A DNA stretch of 9,083 bases, taken from Gammaproteobacteria bacterium. GTDB taxonomy: Bacteria; Pseudomonadota; Gammaproteobacteria; Steroidobacterales; MnTg04. The position numbers were made by a program, and so were the translations under genes. The notes beneath the pieces are model-generated. The model made no database searches, was not told where the DNA came from, and was given only the letters and a program-made list of their open reading frames with translations. The first letter of the stretch is position 1. Every line of letters starts with the position of its first letter. Location: NCBI GenBank assembly GCA_027297845.1, contig JAPUHG010000163.1:1-9083 (forward strand), in the 5' to 3' direction. Positions 6,621 through 9,083 of this stretch are shown one piece after another.

Positions 6621-6637
6621 CTGTTGTTTTTCAACAG
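6621..6637 (+). other. Stem-loop 3 in the gatC-gatA spacer
   Basis: CTGTTG (6621-6626) pairs perfectly with CAACAG (6632-6637) around a TTTTT loop. It ends 11 nt before the gatA ribosome binding site (AAGGTG, 6649-6654). No U-run follows it, so it is not a standard intrinsic terminator. A role in mRNA processing or in setting GatA translation is possible but unproven. Confidence 0.5.
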
Positions 6638-6658
6638 TGAATGACCATAAGGTGAATC

Positions 6659-8110
6659 ATGCACGACAAGACCATCGCCCAGCTCTCCAGGTCGTTGGAA
6701 TCCGGTGACTTTAGCAGCGAGGAACTGACCACTCACTTGCTCGGCCGGGTTGAACGGCTGGGTCCGCAGCTGAACGCTTTCGTCACCGTGACCGGTGAAC
6801 TGGCGCTCGAGCAGGCGCGTGCCGCGGACCAGCGCCGGGCCGCCGGCGATGCGGGCCCGCTGACTGGAATTCCCATCGTGCATAAGGATCTTTTTTGCAC
6901 CAAAGGCGTGCTGACAACGTGCGCGTCGCGGATTCTGGATAACTTTGTTTCACCCTATGACGCTACGGTCGTCAAGAATCTGCGGGAAGCCGGCACCGTG
7001 ATGCTGGGGAAAACCAACATGGACGAGTTCGCGATGGGCTCGTCCAATGAAAACAGTTGCTTTGGTCCGGTCAAAAACCCATGGGATGAAACCCGTGTTC
7101 CAGGTGGCTCATCCGGTGGCTCGGCAGCTGCGGTTGCGGCCCGCCTCGTGCCCGGCGCAACCGGTACGGACACCGGTGGCTCTATACGTCAGCCGGCCGC
7201 ATTGTCTGGTATCACTGGGCTCAAACCGACCTATGGCAGGGTTTCCCGCTATGGCATGGTGGCCTTTGCCTCCAGTCTCGATCAGGCTGGCACGCTGACG
7301 CGCAGCGCCGAGGATGCAGCGATCATGCTCGGCGCAATGGCTGGTTTCGATCCGAAGGATTCGACCAGTGCCGAAAAAGACGTGCCGGATTACCGGGCAA
7401 CGCTAGACGACAGCCTGGATGGTTTGCGTATTGGAGTACCCAGGGAGTTTTTCGACGATGGGCTGGCGCCGGCGAACAAGACAGCCGTCGAAGACGCGAT
7501 CCGCGAACTCGAAAAACTCGGCGCGAAGATCAGTGAAATCCGTTTGCCGAACCTGGGGTTGTCGGTGCCTACTTATTACGTGGTGGCGCCGGCCGAATGC
7601 TCATCGAATCTCTCCCGTTTCGATGGCGTTCGATTCGGCCATCGCGCAGAAAAATACGCTGACCTGACGGATATGTACGAAAAGACCCGCGGTGAAGGAT
7701 TTGGCGCCGAGGTCAAGCGGCGCATCATGACCGGCACCTACGTGCTATCGGCAGGATACTATGACGCTTATTACTTGAAGGCGCAGAAAGTCCGCCAGCT
7801 GATTGCGGCCGATTATGCGGAAGCATTCAAATCGGTGGATCTGATCGCGGGCCCGACGACCCCGACGCCGGCTTTTGAACTCGGCGCCAAAACCGACGAT
7901 CCGATCACGATGTATCTCAACGATATTTATACGATCGGCGCCAACCTGGCGGGCCTGCCGGGCCTGTCCGTACCTTGTGGGTTGGTCGATGATTTGCCGG
8001 TGGGGTTGCAGATTGTTGGCTCCCACTTTGGCGAGGCGCGGTTATTGAATGCGGCACACCGGTTTCAGCAGGTCACGGACTGGCACACTCGTGCACCGGA
8101 AATAGATTAG
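6659..8110 (+). CDS. gatA: Asp-tRNA(Asn)/Glu-tRNA(Gln) amidotransferase subunit A
   Basis: GatA is the glutaminase subunit of GatCAB. It hydrolyses glutamine and releases ammonia that travels to GatB to amidate the mischarged tRNA. The product is 483 residues, the usual size, and belongs to the amidase-signature family. The catalytic Ser-cisSer-Lys triad is complete: K76 in IPIVHKDLF (71-79), S151 in the GGSSGGSAAAVAA block (149-161), and the nucleophile S175 in TDTGGSIRQPA (170-180). The positions are three lower than the K79/S154/S178 I recall for S. aureus GatA. GLKPTYGRVSRYGMVAFASS follows at 187-206. The C-terminal part includes GPTTPTPAF and DIYTIGANLAGLPGLSVPCG, typical of GatA. The start at 6659 has AAGGTG 4 nt upstream and the family's usual N-terminus MHDKTIAQLSRSL. 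gatB follows after 24 nt with its own ribosome binding site, so the two are almost certainly co-transcribed. Confidence 0.98.
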   Translation: MHDKTIAQLSRSLESGDFSSEELTTHLLGRVERLGPQLNAFVTVTGELALEQARAADQRRAAGDAGPLTGIPIVHKDLFCTKGVLTTCASRILDNFVSPYDATVVKNLREAGTVMLGKTNMDEFAMGSSNENSCFGPVKNPWDETRVPGGSSGGSAAAVAARLVPGATGTDTGGSIRQPAALSGITGLKPTYGRVSRYGMVAFASSLDQAGTLTRSAEDAAIMLGAMAGFDPKDSTSAEKDVPDYRATLDDSLDGLRIGVPREFFDDGLAPANKTAVEDAIRELEKLGAKISEIRLPNLGLSVPTYYVVAPAECSSNLSRFDGVRFGHRAEKYADLTDMYEKTRGEGFGAEVKRRIMTGTYVLSAGYYDAYYLKAQKVRQLIAADYAEAFKSVDLIAGPTTPTPAFELGAKTDDPITMYLNDIYTIGANLAGLPGLSVPCGLVDDLPVGLQIVGSHFGEARLLNAAHRFQQVTDWHTRAPEID

Positions 8111-8123
8111 TCGGGGATTCCCC

Positions 8124-8128
8124 GGAGG
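8124..8128 (+). promoter_or_regulatory. Ribosome binding site of gatB
   Basis: GGAGG lies 6 nt before the gatB ATG, an ideal spacing, and supports the start at 8135. Confidence 0.75.
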
Positions 8129-8134
8129 CAAGAC

Positions 8135-9083
8135 ATGGAATGGGAAGTCGTTATCGGGTTGGAGATTCACGCTCAGCTCGCCACCCGAAGCAAGATTTTT
8201 TCAGGCAGCTCGACGGCCTATGGCGCGGAACCCAATAGCCAGGCAAACCTGGTCGATCTCGGTTACCCGGGCGTCCTGCCGGTGCTCAACGGCGCGGTAG
8301 TCAAGATGGCCGTCAAATTCGGTTTGGCGGCGAATTGTGAAATTTCCCGGCGTTCCGTATTCGCCCGCAAGAACTATTTTTACCCGGATCTTCCGAAAGG
8401 CTATCAGATCAGCCAGTTTGAACTACCGATCGTCGGTAATGGCGAGATTTACATCAATCTGGACGACGGCACGCGCAAACGCGTCGGTATCACCCGGGCA
8501 CACCTGGAAGAAGATGCCGGCAAATCCCTGCACGAGGACTTCCATGGCAAGACTGGTATCGATCTGAACCGTGCGGGCACACCGTTGCTGGAAATCGTTT
8601 CCGAGCCGGACATGCGTTCGGCGAAAGAGGCGGTCGCTTATATGAAAGGCATGCACACGCTGGTCAGATACCTGGAAATCTGTGATGGCAATATGCAGGA
8701 AGGGTCTTTTCGTTGCGATGCCAACATTTCGGTCAGGCCAAAAGGCCAGGAAGAGCTGGGTACCCGTGCCGAGCTCAAAAATCTTAACTCCTTCCGCTTC
8801 GTAGAGAAGGCGATCAATTTTGAGGTAGAGCGTCAGATCGACCTGATCGAGTCCGGTGGAAAGGTGGTGCAGGAAACTCGCCTTTACGATTCCGCAAAAA
8901 ATGAAACCCGGACCATGCGTGCAAAAGAAGAGGCAAACGATTATCGCTATTTTCCCGATCCCGATCTGCTGCCCTTGCTAATTAGCGAGGAAGATATCGA
9001 GGCGATACGCAGCACGCTACCTGAACTGCCGGACGCAAAACACGAGCGGTTTTGTAGCGAGTACAAACTGAGCGACTACGATG
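8135..9083 (+). CDS. gatB: Asp-tRNA(Asn)/Glu-tRNA(Gln) amidotransferase subunit B, 5' part only
   Basis: GatB is the kinase/transamidase subunit. It binds the mischarged Asp-tRNA(Asn) or Glu-tRNA(Gln), activates the side-chain carboxylate with ATP, and uses ammonia from GatA. The window contains the first 316 codons of a protein that is usually about 475-480 residues; the missing part would include the helical and YqeY-like tail domains that hold the tRNA. Visible landmarks are WEVVIGLEIHAQL (3-15), FARKNYFYPDLPKGYQISQFE (76-96), THLEED-type sequence at 120-127 (here TRAHLEED), the signature DLNRAGTPLLEIVSEPD (143-159), QEGSFRCDANISV (188-200), and ELKNLNSFRFVEKAI (213-227). These belong to the cradle domain with the active site. 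All look intact. The start at 8135 is supported by GGAGG 6 nt upstream and by the standard N-terminus. It is the third gene of the gatCAB unit. Confidence 0.98.
   Translation, partial: MEWEVVIGLEIHAQLATRSKIFSGSSTAYGAEPNSQANLVDLGYPGVLPVLNGAVVKMAVKFGLAANCEISRRSVFARKNYFYPDLPKGYQISQFELPIVGNGEIYINLDDGTRKRVGITRAHLEEDAGKSLHEDFHGKTGIDLNRAGTPLLEIVSEPDMRSAKEAVAYMKGMHTLVRYLEICDGNMQEGSFRCDANISVRPKGQEELGTRAELKNLNSFRFVEKAINFEVERQIDLIESGGKVVQETRLYDSAKNETRTMRAKEEANDYRYFPDPDLLPLLISEEDIEAIRSTLPELPDAKHERFCSEYKLSDYD

Overview
The window comes from a bacterial chromosome, most likely a gammaproteobacterium with moderately GC-rich DNA. Two things suggest this: the sequence character of MreB, MreC, PBP2, RodA and MltB, and the divergent arrangement of a rod-shape cluster against gatCAB. 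I recall the same mreBCD/gatCAB divergence from Pseudomonas. I cannot place the organism more precisely. All genes are core housekeeping genes. I see no mobile element, CRISPR array, tRNA or rRNA gene, and no sign of horizontal transfer.

Minus strand, read right to left from about 6.09 kb to position 1: mreB, mreC, mreD, mrdA (PBP2), rodA and the first 195 codons of an mltB-type lytic transglycosylase, which runs off the left edge. The last five genes are tightly packed (1-nt overlap, 3-nt gap, 4-nt overlap, 11-nt gap), as in one operon. Together they encode most of the elongasome: the actin-like scaffold (MreB), its membrane partners (MreC, MreD), the glycan polymerase (RodA), its cognate transpeptidase (PBP2), and a periplasmic enzyme that cuts glycan.

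Plus strand, from 6.24 kb to the right edge: gatC, gatA and the first 316 codons of gatB. These form the amidotransferase that converts Asp-tRNA(Asn) and/or Glu-tRNA(Gln) to the correctly charged tRNA. Its presence implies that the organism makes Asn-tRNA and/or Gln-tRNA by the indirect route.

The 152-bp region between mreB and gatC should hold divergent promoters; candidate boxes are listed at low confidence. The 130-nt gap between gatC and gatA is long for this operon and contains three small stem-loops.

The content is ordinary and I found no new biological system. The points most worth checking are: (1) mreC, where a conserved N-terminal segment is encoded in frame upstream of the only canonical start codon, with a good ribosome binding site but no standard start; (2) a possible zinc site in PBP2 with a Cys in place of an Asp; (3) the structured gatC-gatA spacer.
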